Of a stretch of 27,530 nt of DNA, positions 1-10,789 are shown piece by piece. Each line of letters starts with the position of its first letter. Position 1 is the stretch's first letter. Made by a program: the position numbers and the translations under genes. The notes below the pieces were generated by a model. That model was not told the DNA's origin and ran no database searches. It saw nothing but the letters and a program-made list of their open reading frames with translations. Source of the stretch: Dichomitus squalens LYAD-421 SS1 (Eukaryota > Basidiomycota > Agaricomycetes > Polyporales > Polyporaceae); NCBI RefSeq assembly GCF_000275845.1, contig NW_006766902.1, forward strand, positions 69,172 to 96,701, in the 5' to 3' direction.

Positions 1-167
1 CACAGACCAGGTACCTATTTGTCCCTGCTTGGTCAGAGTCTGCTGACTCGTGTCCTGTCTCCCTGACCTGTCACATGGTGTCCTCATGACTAACACCTGA
101 GTCATGCCAAGTCCGGACTCTTGCTCATGAGTAAGCGCCCCCTGCTGGCATGTAGGTCACCTGTCCG

Positions 168-219
168 TGAGCGAAGATGGGCGCTCCCGGACCCCTCAAG
201 GCCCTGGGTTCGATCCTGG
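168..219 (+). repeat. Possible tRNA-derived (SINE-like) Pol III box pair
   Basis: An A-box-like motif (TGAGCGAAGATGG, 168-180) is followed by a B-box-like motif (GGGTTCGATCCTGG, 206-219) at roughly the spacing seen inside tRNA genes. The T-arm does not pair properly and no acceptor stem is visible, so this is not a functional tRNA. The segment lies where the adjacent Plavaka reading frame loses its family sequence (about 318), so it may be the head of a SINE inserted there. Without another copy the SINE call is an inference. Confidence 0.3.
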
Positions 220-290
220 CTCCTCCACTTTCCGATACGAGTTGTCCGTGGTCGAGGTGAGCGTCTGTCCTGGTTCACATGACCCCCAGG

Positions 291-1502
291 TCACGTGGCA
301 CGAGAAAACTGTGACAGTTCGGGCGCAAAACAGAGGTAGCGGACGTGTTCCGGATCGCCATAGAGTGCTTCAATGCACTCCATAATATCGCGCGCATACA
401 TATCAAAGGTTTCGCCCATGACATGAGCTTCGTGGTACTTGAAGGTTGGGCGGCGTGATGGGAGGTTGTCATCGAAGATACTGTGCAGTTGCTTCGCATT
501 TCTGAACGATAGGCCTAGCTTGTCGACAAGCTGTTGATTGATCAGATGCAAGCCACAAGAAATCCGGAAAGGTGCAGAACGTACACCCTTAATATTGAGG
601 AGTTCAGTGAGAGCTGTAGAGCTGATGTCGTGAATATTCGCCCACCGCCCAACACCCCAATCCACCTCTGATACAAACGGCGCAAACATATTCTCGTGGG
701 ATCCATGAACGCGCTCGCCATACCTCCGATATGCGGACGTGCGAATACGAGGCTCAGACACAGGTGTGCCAGCCTTGCCTCCGAAATGGCGGATATTTGC
801 AGGAGCCTCACGAAGCCGTTCATGAGAGTGGGGATCGACACCTCCTGGACCAGGCTGCGTCTGAGCGTCTTCCTCGTCGTCCAGCGAATCCTCAACGGTA
901 GGAGTCGGAGGTTTTGAACGGATATGGATTTGGGGATGAGGAGGGGAGGAATCAATACGCATCGGCTCAGGAGGACGGTCGAGTGGAGAGGACTCGGATC
1001 GAGCGGCGGCAGGGGCTAGGGTATCCAAACCGACCACTTCTTCGTCACCATCTTCTTCGTTGTCACTGACCTCCGCTACCTCAGGAACTGGCCCTGCGTC
1101 GAGTGGTGCATCAATAGAATCGTCTTGAGCGAAGCCTGGAAAGTCGACCGCCGTGTAGTCAGCTTCAGTGCCAAAGAAGTCGCCTTCGAAGCGAACAGGA
1201 GGTGGCTCCAAATTTTCAGAAGCCCGCTCCTCATTGACATCGGCATGGGTTGGAGAAGCAGAAGAAGAGAGGCTTGGAGATGAAGAGGATATCGACTCAA
1301 AGTCAGGGACGGCACCCGGGGAGCGAGTACCAGAGCCCCAGCGATGAGGAGGATCGTGTCGGTAGGGTTCACGGATCCTGTTCAGAACGGATTCGCCCGC
1401 ACGAAGACAGGCAGCGTCTGTAGTCCTCTGTAGATGTTGGATATAGTAACCTTCGCGACGAAAGCTGGTCTTACAAGCTGAGCACTCCCAGACCGCAGAC
1501 AT
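291..1502 (-). pseudogene. Plavaka-type (CMC superfamily) transposase, N-terminal fragment
   Basis: On the minus strand an ATG at 1502 opens a frame of about 400 codons. It begins with a C2H2-like finger (WECSACKTSFRREGYYIQHL), then a long acidic, Ser/Pro-rich linker. Next comes the block typical of Plavaka transposases: DWGVGRWANIHDISSTALTE, LLNIKG, LGLSFRNAKQLH, a GETFDMYARDIMECIEALYG stretch and DPE..FAPE. Plus-strand 531-584 is probably an unspliced 54-nt intron (GTACGT..CAACAG); removing it joins LLNIKG to LVDKLGLSFRN, as in the family. After FAPE (about 318) the family sequence stops and a stop codon follows at 291-293. The catalytic part is absent from the window. It either lies beyond an insertion to the left or has been lost. 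Plavaka proteins are normally about 1,000 residues or more, so this is about one third. Confidence 0.75.
531..584 (-). other. Probable intron in the Plavaka fragment
   Basis: Read on the minus strand, the 54-nt segment starts GTACGT and ends CAACAG. It contains no stop codon and is a multiple of three, so the frame also reads through it. Its translation does not fit the transposase family, whereas the residues on both sides fit when joined directly. Confidence 0.6.
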
Positions 1503-1876
1503 TGGGAAAAGCTAAGGGAGGTGATGGGATTTGACCATACACAATGATGGTGGTACAGAACGGGTGTCTAGTTGAAATCGACGCGAGCTGTCAGGGGCAA
1601 CCCAAACAAACAAGGGCGTGGAGCCGAGCCGCCGCTGAGTTTGTCGGGGTCCGTGCTAGTACGCTTCAGCATCGGATGGACAAAATCATAACCGGTGGAG
1701 ACGCACCAATTTGATACCTTCTTAAATTGCGGTCAGCATGAACCGCATTCGTCGCAGACCTCTCTCCCATCTCCCGCCCTTCCAGTCGAAGTCTAGGCAT
1801 CATCCCCTCCTCCCTACGCGCTCCCTTCCGAGTGCCCGTCTGCGTTCCAACAGTCTGCCACCACTTTGTCGTCAAA

Positions 1877-4800
1877 ATGAGTACTGAAGGCACCTCCGCC
1901 GCGGCAGCGAGGATCCGAGCAGCGCGCGCGGACAAGGCCAAAGCAAGTGTTAGTCCCAGCAGCGATCAGAACCACAGAGAGTCACAAAGGCGTGCGTACC
2001 ATGGATGTTGATTGCTACCTCCCTATCTGATTTATCACGGATAGCTTCTCGTGAATCGAAGACTAAACTCTTGCAGAATCCTAGTGAGTAACACAGACGC
2101 GACCATATACTAGAGTATGCAGACTTACAGGACGGCATTAGCGTGGGGTTCGAAGAAGGCTAGAGGAAAGCCTGATGGACAGACGAATTCCAGGGGCAAC
2201 TCCCTTCAGTATTCAGGGATTGTTGAGTCCATTGAAGGGCCGATGAATAAGGGGATAGGTCGTCCTGGGGGCAGAGGGTTGCAGAAGGGGAAGCGCAAGC
2301 GAGTGTTGTCGGATTCCGAGTTGGACAGGTCAGGCGATGAGGAGCAGGTGGAACAAGGTACTCACAGTTCGAGCCAACGGGGAGATCGGTAAGCTGGAGG
2401 GTGTCGCTGATGATGTGTCGTAGGTCCTGGTAAAGGGCATGGCGCAGAGCAGATCAAGGTTCCGAAAAAGCGTAAGCAGACGGGAGCGCCCATATCCCAG
2501 TCCTCTGGTACGCACCTCTCTGATTGCTCTACTTCCTCTACTCTTGAACTGTCAGCTCTCCTCACAATGATTCTTAATAGCACCTTTTGAAGCCCCTACC
2601 ATTGACGTGGACAAATCTGAGTCTTCATCAGCCGAAGAAGAATTCTCGTTTACAAAGACGCGAGGTTCGGCTAGCCGCTACATCTCTATGTTGGAAGTCT
2701 TACTCACGAAGTTGTATTGCGCCCTTATTAGCTCGTGCCAAGGCCGATGACTCGTACCCAACTGGGCAGAAGGAGAGAAGCCATGAGCTCGATGGCGATG
2801 AAGAGGCAGCCAGGCACAACGGTTCTGGTGACGATGAGGATACGGACGATGAGCGACCTGAAGAACACGACTTTGCAGGGCGCATGACGGACACGCAGGT
2901 CTCACATGAGGTAAGTAACTCACTTTCGGAGTCCATTTGCTGGGGTGAGCAAGCAAGTCTCTGCGTCGACTCGGAGACTGCTAGGCTACGCACATAAGTG
3001 CCGCTGAGCTTGTTGATGATTTGTGCGGACCATGCAACAAGACGCTCCGGTTGGTTTTTGGGACCACAGGCCTATAAAGCCGACAGGAGTGGTCAGCATG
3101 CCTGTGAGGAGTTGAGCGAGATAGCAAGTCATCTACACAAGTGCGAGTATCACGAGCAGGGGCACGGTGTACACTCTGAGGTCGAGTGCCACACCAATCC
3201 GCCTGAGCTCTAGGTTTCATGAACGCCTTCGCAGAACATCCATAGAGATGTCGCTTTTTGAACGCATAAATGCAGCATACTGACCATGTTGGATGTCTTG
3301 CGGCCTCGACGTTGGCGAAGATGTTAGTCTGGATCTCACTCGTGTATGTTGCCCACAGCGTATCAACTGGACCACTGCAACTCCATCGAAGGCTCATGCT
3401 GGTATGTGCTCATTCATTCAGTACTCAACAAGCTTTGTCTTACCTCGGAATCTCGTACCCTTTTGTTAGCAGGAGAGACGTACAATGACGTTGAGCAACT
3501 GTCTGGCGTCAACGTGCAGTCGAGCCGAGAGAATCTCACCACGACGCGCCCGGTCCGGCCGCCTGCTCACAAGGCGCCACCTCCCAACGACGACGCTCAG
3601 TCTGACACTCCTAGCTCTCCACCACGCTCGAAGAAAAGGGATAAGCGCAAGGAGAAGACAAAGCAGGTACACGGTCTTTCCCCATTTTTTCTAGGCAGGC
3701 CAATGACTCGTACCCTTGTCCCATCGCGCAGAAACTTGAACAGGAGGTACGGATATACTTCTGTGTCACTCAACAGATGTTCACGCTTTACTCAGCTTCC
3801 GACCGTTACGAGGAAGCCGCCACGGGGCCAATCTGCGGCCTCTGTGCCCACAAGCGAGGATGATCGCAATTGGTTGCAACGTACTGATATCACAGATGCC
3901 CTCGCGCCCTGGAGCAGCAACAAGTGGACGGTCAACCTCAAGCCAATGGGCTCCGAAATGCACGCTGTCATGAAGCTCAGCTTCATGCTTTGTCAGATGC
4001 ATCTCGTTTTCCGGGACCTCGATGACCCTCAGCTCACCGCACCAGAACAAGTTGCCGGCATTGTTACGGGTTTCGACAATGCAGGTATGAATGACTTTGC
4101 GCTTCAGGCACTCGTCAAGGCGGCAATGGACAAGGGTTACGATGGCGAAAATGACATTGTCGGTCGCCTGCTTTATGGCTCGGCAAACCTGTACGTAGAC
4201 CCATTGGTTGGCTATGTACGTGTCTCCAAGTCCTACTGGAACGCTCATCACTTACTGATGTTTCCTCCAATTAGACTGCTCACCGGACGAAGCAGTACCG
4301 AACTCTTATCAAGAAGGCGGCGGCCTCTACCTTCCCTTCCGTTGTTCAAGTCTCGTCTCTTCCAGCTGCCGAACTTGAAGAATTGGGACATAATTTCATC
4401 TTCCCACGTACTGGTGCCGTTCGTATATCTCTCTCGCAATCCATACATCTAAGTTCACTGATTGTGACGTGTCAAACTCAGGGTACTTGGGACACTAAGC
4501 AGCCTTTCGCGGGTGCCGGCCTTGGGGAGACTATACGTGCAATGTTCTTCGGTACTGACCATGCACATAGCCTTGGTCTTCGGAACATCAGCAAGATGAC
4601 ATCGTCTTTGTCGTCGGCAGCCCGGGAGCACGAGATTCCAGCTGCAATGATTGCATTGGCGGCCACTGCGGTATGTGGTCGTGATATGCACTGACTACGG
4701 TTGAGCTTATCATGCACTGCAGATCCATTCTGTTTTGCTCGACGCTCAGACTCCCATAACGAGCAGCAAGGGCGAGGAGTTTGCAGGCCCCGTCCTTGGA

Positions 4801-5041
4801 GGTGCTTATAAGGGCTATCTCGAATCTCTTCTTAGGACGCACAAGGCGAAACCTCGCAAGTATCACAAGATCACGCATCAGCTTTATATCGTCGCCACGT
4901 AAGTTATACGTTGTCATGTTAGATCATTCCATAATGTTCCTTCTTCGCAGAAATGGACGCGCAATGGTTGCGCAGAGTGGAGCCACCAGCCAGTCCGACA
5001 TCATTGCACGTGTCAATTGGGACGGTGACGACTCGGACTAG
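1877..5041 (+). CDS. DUF6532-like protein, multi-exon
   Basis: The C-terminal half resembles the basidiomycete DUF6532 family, whose function is unknown and which is often present in many copies. Exons I can place with consistent phase are 3796-4215, 4275-4418, 4482-4670, 4723-4898 and 4951-5041 (TAG 5039-5041), separated by introns of about 50-65 nt. They encode a block starting near MHAVMKLSFMLCQMHLVFRD, then RTKQYRTLIKKAAASTFPS, then FAGAGLGETIRAMFFGTDHA, IPAAMIALAATAIH and a Lys-rich region. The N-terminal half is low-complexity and charged (KKRKQTG, DDEDTDDERPEE, KKRDKRKEK), suggesting disorder and nuclear signals. Likely 5' exons are 2131-2357, 2424-2507, 2581-2696, 2770-2910, a piece ending 3666, and 3732-3746. 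The start at 1877 and the first two short exons are uncertain. The intron after 2910 is unusually long (about 520-560 nt). Confidence 0.65.
2911..3470 (+). other. Oversized intron or insertion within the DUF6532-like gene
   Basis: A strong donor (GTAAGT at 2911) follows a continuous exon. The next plausible coding starts only at about 3432 (after AACAAG) or 3470 (after TTAGCAG). The other introns of this gene are about 50-75 nt. The segment contains several short open frames on both strands, none recognised, and no terminal repeats that I could see. It may be a decayed insertion in an intron. Confidence 0.4.
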
Positions 5042-6385
5042 TAAGTCATTGACCGGCATCATCGCAGACAAATGCTCACATGCTTGGCATTGTTTAGGAG
5101 CATTTACCTTCGTGTCCGCTGCCTGGCAGGAGTAGCTACGATGGCATCTCCCCGGTCATGAAGCCTTAGCTACAAGGCGTGCTTTCTGTTCCATAACCCG
5201 TATCTTTTACTCACTACAGCTTCTAGTGTGTACAACATACACATTCTAGTCCGTCCCCTTTGTGCTGTCACAATATTTCTCATTGTGTCCGAGTCTCTGT
5301 ATCATCGCCGCGGCACTATCCATGGCCGTGACTTATGCCTATACCGTCCTCTTACCTGTCCTTATCCGCCCTCGTAGATCGCTCATTTTGGACATTTGTC
5401 TCCCTGTATTACATTAATCGCACACTGTCATACAGACAGTAATAGTATATGTACAGTCCTATCCGGTGTGCACATCCATGCAAGGCTTCGGAAAGCATAC
5501 AAAAGCAACATTATAAGCATGAAAACCCATTATATATCTCCGTGTATGTCTGTCGTTGCTTGTACAACACGTCAGATTTCAAGAAAAATCGTCGAAAGCA
5601 CTATGATTCTCAGGGGGTACTTTTTCTTCTCCTGCATTCAGGGGATCTGTGAAATCCATGGAATGTCTCGCGTTTTCTAGTAATTGTGAGCAATCCTTTC
5701 ATATTCCGAGAGGAAGGATTTCCTGATGTTACTCGTTTCTGGTTGTTTGGCACAATGATCAGCGATGCGCACGGGGCGTGCATGTTCGTCGATCTCACCG
5801 CACACTTTCTGGCTCAGATAAGCGTCGACGAGGCGACTGCCGTTGGGCGGCTCATTCGCGAGACTCTCATCAAGGCTAGGAAGGACGTGGAGTGAGGGTG
5901 CGGTTTCAGGCAGTCGGCTCGGAGGGAGACCGAAACGCGTGATTAAAGCTTTGCTGAGAAGCTACCAACGCCGCACACTTGGGGCGGGCCGTTTGGGCGC
6001 AGGCGCGAACACGATGCTTATGAGCGGTAATGATCCGGACGATGGAGGAGAGCGGCTTAGCGGATGCCTTGTCAGCGGTGACGTACGATTGTATTGTATT
6101 GTGCACCGGCTGACTTCAAATCTGTACGGTAGGTACACTGCCATACTCCGATCTCGGGGGCAACGCTGTACAGTACGAATATGTGCTGTCTCTTCCGTCG
6201 CGTGGCAATCATGAAGGCGGAGATCGCTGTATGGTCTCGACCTGGTGACTTTGGCTATTTCTGTTGACACGCTGACGTATCATACGCCTATCCTGCTAGG
6301 ATTACATGTCATACGCGCTCAACAGACATGGAGGATACTTAGTCTATTCAGCCTGGGGTGTCCAGCAGATCCGCCACTCCCCGAA
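5042..6385. other. Intergenic stretch without a convincing gene
   Basis: The stretch is AT-rich just after the DUF6532-like gene (3' UTR candidate). It holds one small plus-strand frame at 5686-5895 of 69 codons that resembles no family I know. It includes a stretch that looks protein-like (AQISVDEATAVGRLIRETLI), but there is no supporting second exon. No RNA gene or repeat was recognised. Confidence 0.4.
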
Positions 6386-7552
6386 TCAAAGTCCACAAGG
6401 TATGTCCGTACCTTCTACTGGAACGATGTCGCGCATATATCTGATAACAACTGTCCCATTCAGTGCACCAGACGCTAACGTCTTTCCATCGGGGGAGAAC
6501 GCTATGGCGTTGATCGGATCCTTGTGCTCCAAGAGTGCCTTTATGCACGATCCATCGTCCGTCCTCCACACCCGTACGGTTAGGTCAGCTGACACCGACG
6601 CAACGTACTCCCCGCACGGAGAGAAGCAGGCTTTGTTGACGGGGGCGGTGTGCCCTTCGAGGGACAAGACCATGGCTCCGCTGGATGCGTCGCAGATTTT
6701 CACTGTCTTGTCCTCTGATGCTGACAGGATGCGTGTGCCATCAGATGAGAACGCCACATCGAGTACAGCACGCATGTGCCGCTTCGAGGCTGAAAGCATC
6801 TCTCCCGTCTGCACATCCCAGATCCGGACAACACCTCCATGGGCTCCGGTAGCGAGGCGCGTGCTCCGAGGATCGAATGCTGCGGTGAACGAGGAGGTCT
6901 CTGTCTGAAGGACCTTGTGCACTGTGCCGCCGCCGATATCTACTATGCAGCAACCATCGGAGCCTATCGACGCAAGCCACCGTCCATCAGGCGAGAAGAG
7001 GAGATCGTGGCGATGGTCCGTCTTTAGAGAAGAATCCAGCAGACGGAGCAGCTGGAATGTCCGAGCATCCCAGAGCCTCACAATCCCGCCCTTGGATCTG
7101 GACGCGATCACAGTTCTGTCCGGGGACCAGGCACATCTGTCGAGCTCTTCGGTGTGCTCTTCTAGTATCCTAGCCTTGGGAGTACCTATCCCCGGCATGA
7201 CATCCCAGACTACGAGTCTACGGTCTCCGCCACCGGATACAAGATGTTGGCCGTCAGGGGAGAATGCCAGTGATTTTACCGATCCGGAATGGGCGATCCA
7301 TTCCTGGACAAGCTGCCCATCGGAGTCCCAAAGAATGATGGTGCAGTCCCAAGATGCAGTCGCCAGCCACTTGCTATCTGGGGAGTATGCGAGGCACTGG
7401 ACGCGATCTTCGTGGCCGACGTTTTCAGGAGCTATGCAGGCAGTGAGTCCACTTCGGACAGTTGTTGTGAGGTACGGCGATACTAACCCGGCTCCGACAC
7501 AATGGTGAGCAGCCCACGACTCGCTAGGTTCGGAAAGTATCCGTGAAATTCT
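6386..7552 (-). CDS. WD40-repeat protein lacking a clear 5' end
   Basis: A single minus-strand frame runs from a TGA at 7553-7555 to the stop at 6386. It encodes about eight WD40 blades, each with a GH/H..SPD..LA.....D..V..WD pattern. Examples are YSPDSKWLATASWDCTIILW, FSPDGQHLVSGGGDRRLVVW, FSSDGTRILSASEDKTVKIC and FSPCGEYVASVSADLTVRVW, ending FSPDGKTLASGALNGTV. Such propellers are protein-interaction scaffolds. No ATG occurs in frame before 7198, which lies inside the third blade, so the first two blades would be lost if that ATG were used. The frame overlaps the last codons of the upstream F-box gene on the same strand in another phase. Either an upstream exon is missing (5' truncation, pseudogene), or a splice or frameshift joins it to the F-box gene. 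The repeat identity is certain; the gene boundary is not. Confidence 0.75.
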   Translation of the reverse strand, partial: RISRILSEPSESWAAHHCVGAGLVSPYLTTTVRSGLTACIAPENVGHEDRVQCLAYSPDSKWLATASWDCTIILWDSDGQLVQEWIAHSGSVKSLAFSPDGQHLVSGGGDRRLVVWDVMPGIGTPKARILEEHTEELDRCAWSPDRTVIASRSKGGIVRLWDARTFQLLRLLDSSLKTDHRHDLLFSPDGRWLASIGSDGCCIVDIGGGTVHKVLQTETSSFTAAFDPRSTRLATGAHGGVVRIWDVQTGEMLSASKRHMRAVLDVAFSSDGTRILSASEDKTVKICDASSGAMVLSLEGHTAPVNKACFSPCGEYVASVSADLTVRVWRTDDGSCIKALLEHKDPINAIAFSPDGKTLASGALNGTVVIRYMRDIVPVEGTDIPCGL

Positions 7553-8741
7553 TCAGACCAAAGCTTGAGTCGTCGAGGATGGATGGAGAGTGCTTCCGAC
7601 TTCAACACGAGGTTGGGACGAGGAAAAGCGAGGAGGATCCGATCCAGCTCTGAGCATAGACGCAGGTTGTCTACGTCACCGCGTACGTGTTCCACGACGC
7701 TGCTAGGAGAAGAGAGAATTTGTACGGTAACATCCGCCAAGCAGTCCGAACGGATGTCCTTCAGTGCCTCGATAGCTGTCTTCATGACATTCTCGGAGGG
7801 GCGCCATATCCGAATCGTTAGGATACGGAGCTTAGGTAAACGCGTTCCTGATTTGTGCATGCATCGATAATTTTTCCTCTACCCTAGAAACGTCGTAGGA
7901 CGAGCAAAGAATGTGCTTACCTCGAGGTATGACTTGGGTACCTTTGATCCAAAGGCTGAGGGTTAGACTCTCCATTGCCGAGGGTGCCGATTCCAGTAAC
8001 AGCCTCGCCATCACCTCCCCTGTGTATTCGTCTATCTGTGCGTGGCGGTTGGCACTGGTTTATTTATAAGCAGTACTGAACGGCACTCACCTCGAGTATA
8101 CGCAGACGTAACTGTTGACTCAGGCGCTGTTGGATCTGTGCTAGTTGTGCGCTGGTACACATTGTGCTACGAGTCTCGAGGAGACGGCAGGACAGCGTTT
8201 GGAGGCCAGTGAATGCTAGTAGTAGTCGGCAAAGCTCTTGAAGGTTCGAAAAGGACGTATTGTAGAGATTCAGAGCTTCGATGCGTGTCCCCGACGCCCG
8301 GTAGCATGCCAGAACAGGTTGAGGAAGGCTGCACGCCGGATGCAAGTATCCTATGTCCCGATCTTCTAATGTTATATGGGTAAGGTTTGGGAGGAAACGG
8401 AGCAGGTGGAAGGCCAGATGAGCATGGCGAAACGTTCTGATCGATCGTACGAGGGGACGAAGATGAGGGGAGGTATTGAGAAAGTCACGGAAAGCCAAGA
8501 TTTCCGCTGTCTCCTTGAATTCGTGCCTCACCTCGGCGAACATGAGACACAGACTGCCAGGGCGGAGGTCTCGGCAAGTGAGGGAGAAGCTGTGGAGAGT
8601 CGTCCGGTGGTCGCCAGAGTAGCTGATGATGCTTTCAATGACCTCCCAAGGGAGGCGAGGAGAGGCGGACATGGTGGTCGACTCGAGGGCGTCTTCCCTT
8701 CGGTCCAACACGATAGCGGTGGGCGCATTGGATGCGGACAT
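7483..8741 (-). CDS. F-box protein, three exons
   Basis: On the minus strand ATG 8741 opens exon 1 (8741-8091), followed by exon 2 (8035-7921) and exon 3 (7847-7483, TAG). The introns are 55 and 73 nt with GTGAGT..CACAG and GTAAGC..ATCAG borders. Phases agree and give about 376 residues. Residues about 27-70 are an F-box (LPWEVIESIISYSG, LHSFSLTCRDLRPGSLCLMF), followed by the HLRPLVRSIR and LPNLTHITL segments usual in the large basidiomycete family of short F-box proteins. The tail ends in the family-like FPNLASRGLLTIV. F-box proteins recruit substrates to SCF ubiquitin ligases; the substrate here is unknown. A second in-frame ATG 23 codons in, directly before SASPRLPWEV, is an alternative start. 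The gene is divergent from the KDZ transposase with 444 nt between starts, and its 3' end overlaps the WD40 frame. Confidence 0.85.
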
Positions 8742-9185
8742 CGCGTCATGCTAGGCACTACTCCTCCCGTCCTCTCCGGACGCACAGGAACGGACACAGT
8801 GGCAACAAGGTTCAAATCCCGCAGAGCCTTGCCATGTTCACTTGAAGACATGTGCCACACCTAAGGCAGGACCCCGACCCCCTCCATTAGACTAGTTAGT
8901 TGGACATGGGAATGTGATCTCAGAGACCGCTCTCTAGCGAATAGAATCCTAGGAATCTATAAATAAATACTTCCCAATTCACTTTCCGGACTCACAACGT
9001 TCGTTGAGACGTCCTACCGAGTGTTGACTGGAACGTGAAAATGAACGGTGAGGGACCAGACAAGTTAGTCCGTCGGTTTACTAAACGAGGGGTCGCATCG
9101 GAAAATTCAATCGATGGCCGAGGGACTTTGATCCATACCCACTCCCTTCCTAGGGCCCCCGTCCATGTACTGATCGCCGTTAGGC
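8742..9185. promoter_or_regulatory. Shared upstream region of the F-box gene and KDZ1
   Basis: This 444-nt stretch separates two divergent starts. A TATA-like motif (TATAAATAAA, 8958-8967) lies about 220 nt before the KDZ1 ATG and is the best promoter candidate for the transposase. A lone B-box-like GGTTCAAATCCC occurs near 8811. No coding sequence was recognised. Confidence 0.35.
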
Positions 9186-10789
9186 ATGGATCCTGACCAT
9201 CCAACACTCCCTGCCCCTGCTACCCCTCCTCGGAGGCCACCTAAACGCTCCAATCAATTCGTAGGTGATCACTTCGATAGCCCGCAGAGACGCCGGCGGT
9301 GGCGCACAGACTCCGAGGTTGTCCTTCGACCAGAACTTCCTTTGTTGGAACACCAATTATCAGCAGAGCTAGAAGGGTTATGGAAGACTTACGACAAATC
9401 TCGGCGCAGTGGCTGTGACAGTGGCACACCTCGGCCTACCAGCCCCCTCGGAGAGGACATGTGCATGGATCTACCTACGTTGTCTGGCGAGGATCAGCAT
9501 CTCGAGGATCAGCCTGGCGATCTTCCTCCCTTGGATGCACAGAACGAAGCCTTCCCCAGGAGGGTACTTCCAGATGACGCTGCTTACCGGTTGTATTCCA
9601 ACTGGCTTGTCCTTATCCCTACCCTAGTCGACCAGTATCTGGACTATATGCAGCAAAGCCAGGGTCGTCTTGGTCGCCCTCTTGGAATTGAGGCTTATTC
9701 GTGCCCAGCGGGACGTTGCATCCTCAAAGAGTGGGAGATCCTCTGCCTGCACGTTGATTGTGTGTCACCGTCACCTTAGTTACCTCACATCAGCAAATGT
9801 GCGAAACCGTGCCAGCGGCAATGCCACGCATGCCCAGAATTGTAACGCCAATATTGGCAAGCAGCGGATTGGAATACATAAGCTCGCCATTGTCAACCTT
9901 GGCGGGGCGAGGCGATTTATAAGGCCGTCGGGGAGTCTGTCAGCAATGACATTGCATACAAGAGGCACGCCACATATATATCATACAATAGTCATTCTTT
10001 GACATGTGTATAGAAATGTAACCACATGTGCACAGGGCCAGGTGAGACCGGATTCACGGAGGCCTCTACATTCGCTGTCGCTCAAATTGCCGGGCGCTCA
10101 GTGCCTTCGCCCGCGGCAACACTCCACCACCTTGCCCATCACCACTACCACCGTCTCTCGTCGTGTACCACTTTCCCCCAACGCGTTTCGACCGGTCTCT
10201 CTCCTGCCAGATGAATCTCACACTCAGGACAAGCAAAGTCTCCTTCAGTCCCCCAAGTCCACGACGACTCGCATGTCCAGTGCACGATCAGTGTCTGACG
10301 CTACTGCGTCACCATTCAATTTATCCATACCTCCATCCAATGCGATTGCGAAGCCCCTTTCTCCTGAAGGTGGGTAGGAGGACGTTGTTGGGACGATCAA
10401 AGAAGCAAGCGCCGTCTCCTCAAACAGCATATCCACGGTACGCGGTTGTCCTGGCCGGTAGAGCGTTGGGTTAGGGTCAAGGCAGCAGATCGTGGCCCAG
10501 CTGCAAGACATTGGCACGCGTGATGTCATAGCTCACGACCTGTCATGGTCTTCGTCTTTTCCTCAAAAGCCTGGGCAAGCACGCAGATAGCTCATTGCTC
10601 CTTTCCTTGCCTCTTCTACTATCAAGCTCATCGCCTACTCGAAGAAAACCCACCATTGCGGACCTGACTAGTCCAGTTGCTACAGCGGTCAGCGGAGTAC
10701 CCCTCGCACTCCAGTCGGTTGGTCTCGTGTGCACGGCCAACGTTTCACTTACGATGTCCGTGTTCACCCTCACACTGACTACTATACTT

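Noticed and set aside
2981..3397. 138-codon minus-strand open frame
   Set aside because: It lies in the long intron of the DUF6532-like gene, resembles no family and has no second exon or consistent composition.
8790..8860. Possible tRNA gene around a B-box-like GGTTCAAATCCC
   Set aside because: The T-stem pairs at only two positions, there is no clear A box at the right distance and no acceptor stem.
10006..10377. Ser/Pro-rich frame near the left of the insertion as a separate gene
   Set aside because: It is low-complexity with no recognisable domain and does not connect convincingly to the NDC1-like pieces.
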